Origin: Hyphomonas sp. | GTDB lineage: Bacteria; Pseudomonadota; Alphaproteobacteria; Caulobacterales; Hyphomonadaceae | Reading direction: 5' to 3' | NCBI GenBank assembly: GCA_024743015.1 | Contig: JANSXJ010000199.1 | Location: 1-6,756, forward strand | DNA length: 6,756 nt | In this document: piece after piece, positions 6,537 to 6,756 of the stretch | Position numbering within the stretch: the stretch's first letter is position 1 | Layout: every line of letters begins with the position of its first letter | Translations under genes and position numbers: made by a program | Notes under the pieces: model-generated | What the model was told of the DNA's origin: nothing | What the model saw: the letters and a program-made list of their open reading frames with translations, nothing else | Database searches by the model: none

Positions 6537-6566
6537 GGGGGTGCGGACCTTGCGGCTCGCACCCCC
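6537..6566. terminator. Bidirectional rho-independent terminator
   Basis: Arms GGGGGTGCG (6537-6545) and CGCACCCCC (6558-6566) form a 9-bp GC-rich stem. Read on the minus strand the stem extends by three pairs after one mismatch to a GCAA tetraloop, and it is followed by TC and six T. Read on the plus strand it is followed by G and four T. It ends the XRE transcript, but its better-formed direction is minus, so transcription probably also arrives from the right edge. Confidence 0.85.
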
Positions 6567-6756
6567 GTTTTGGCTTCATTTGTGTCGCTAGTGACAAGTT
6601 CCGCTAAGTCCCTGCCTTCGCGCCTCAATTGAGGCCTGAAACTTCCCGTTCTGCTTGCGCAGTTTTGTTAAGTCCCACCATCCAGATCCCGTTACCGGTG
6701 TTCTTTCTGGCCTACGTTGCGGCTCGTGCCCCGTTCGTAGGTATGGCCCTGTCTCC
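6567..6756 (-). other. Unassigned right-edge region with repeats and hairpins; possible partial gene on minus strand
   Basis: I recognise no gene here. Two minus-strand frames are open at the edge. One runs from 6755 to a TAG at 6588-6590 (55 codons), but it is rich in AGG, AGA, CGA and GGA, unlike neighbouring genes. The other runs from 6754 to a TAA at 6692-6694 (20 codons); it ends VGQKEHR and has more host-like third positions, so it may be the true C-terminus of a gene lying outside. The rest holds a perfect 14-base palindrome GCCTCAATTGAGGC (6622-6635), a hairpin CTGC-TTGC-GCAG (6651-6662, a GCAA tetraloop as minus-strand RNA), an inverted repeat CCTACG/CGTAGG (6711-6716, 6736-6741) and a 16-base direct repeat described separately. 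An RNA gene or a 3' untranslated region are alternatives to coding. Confidence 0.35.
6597..6676. repeat. 16-bp imperfect direct repeat, 64-bp period
   Basis: AGTTCCGCTAAGTCCC (6597-6612) and AGTTTTGTTAAGTCCC (6661-6676) match at 13 of 16 positions; all three differences are C/T transitions. The 64-base period is not a multiple of three, so this is not a repeated peptide in one frame. The function is unknown. Confidence 0.5.

Noticed and set aside
6667..6673. GTTAAGT as an integron attC core site (GTTRRRY)
   Set aside because: No paired inverse core site or attC-like folded arm is found at a suitable distance, and no cassette structure is visible.
6572..6756. tmRNA, RNase P RNA, SRP RNA or a tRNA on the minus strand
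   Set aside because: None of the diagnostic stretches (TTCGA T-loop, tag-coding sequence, the GGAAGGAAGCAGCC-type SRP core, RNase P conserved 3' region) is present in the visible part.

Overview
The window looks like chromosomal DNA of a moderately GC-rich alphaproteobacterium. The basis is codon use biased towards G/C at third positions, a dCTP deaminase gene divergent from a MetZ-type O-succinylhomoserine sulfhydrylase gene, and many tightly packed or overlapping genes. A Caulobacterales- or Hyphomonadaceae-like host is my guess, but nothing here fixes the family. I see no insertion sequence, CRISPR array, tRNA or rRNA gene.

Left part (1-1849): the 5' end of a dcd gene runs off the left edge on the minus strand. 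It is divergent from metZ (261-1448, plus), which makes homocysteine by direct sulfhydrylation. The last 14 bases of metZ overlap the end of a convergent small gene (1435-1746, minus). That gene encodes a short DksA/TraR-type C4 zinc-finger protein that seems to lack a complete acidic coiled-coil tip motif.

Middle part (1850-5552): an ATPase gene and a permease gene overlap by four bases (ATGA) and form a two-gene NatAB-like ABC-2 export system. The permease gene then meets a convergent MFS exporter gene (4269-5552, minus) of the EntS-like family. The two genes end in the same palindromic CTAG, each using it for its own TAG stop.

Right part (5553-6756): the spacer between the MFS gene and the next plus-strand genes holds three tandem dyad-symmetric 18-bp sites (5597-5653) with the shared pattern TGWCAAG-N4-CTTGWCA. 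They overlap a perfect -35 box. Downstream is a compact unit of a 2-TM small membrane protein, a 4-TM membrane protein and a 73-residue XRE-family regulator. My reading is a self-regulated membrane-protein/HTH module whose operator may also control the divergent MFS pump. A strong hairpin terminator follows. It is better formed for transcription arriving from the right edge, where about 185 bases hold hairpins, a palindrome and a 16-bp direct repeat but no gene I can name.
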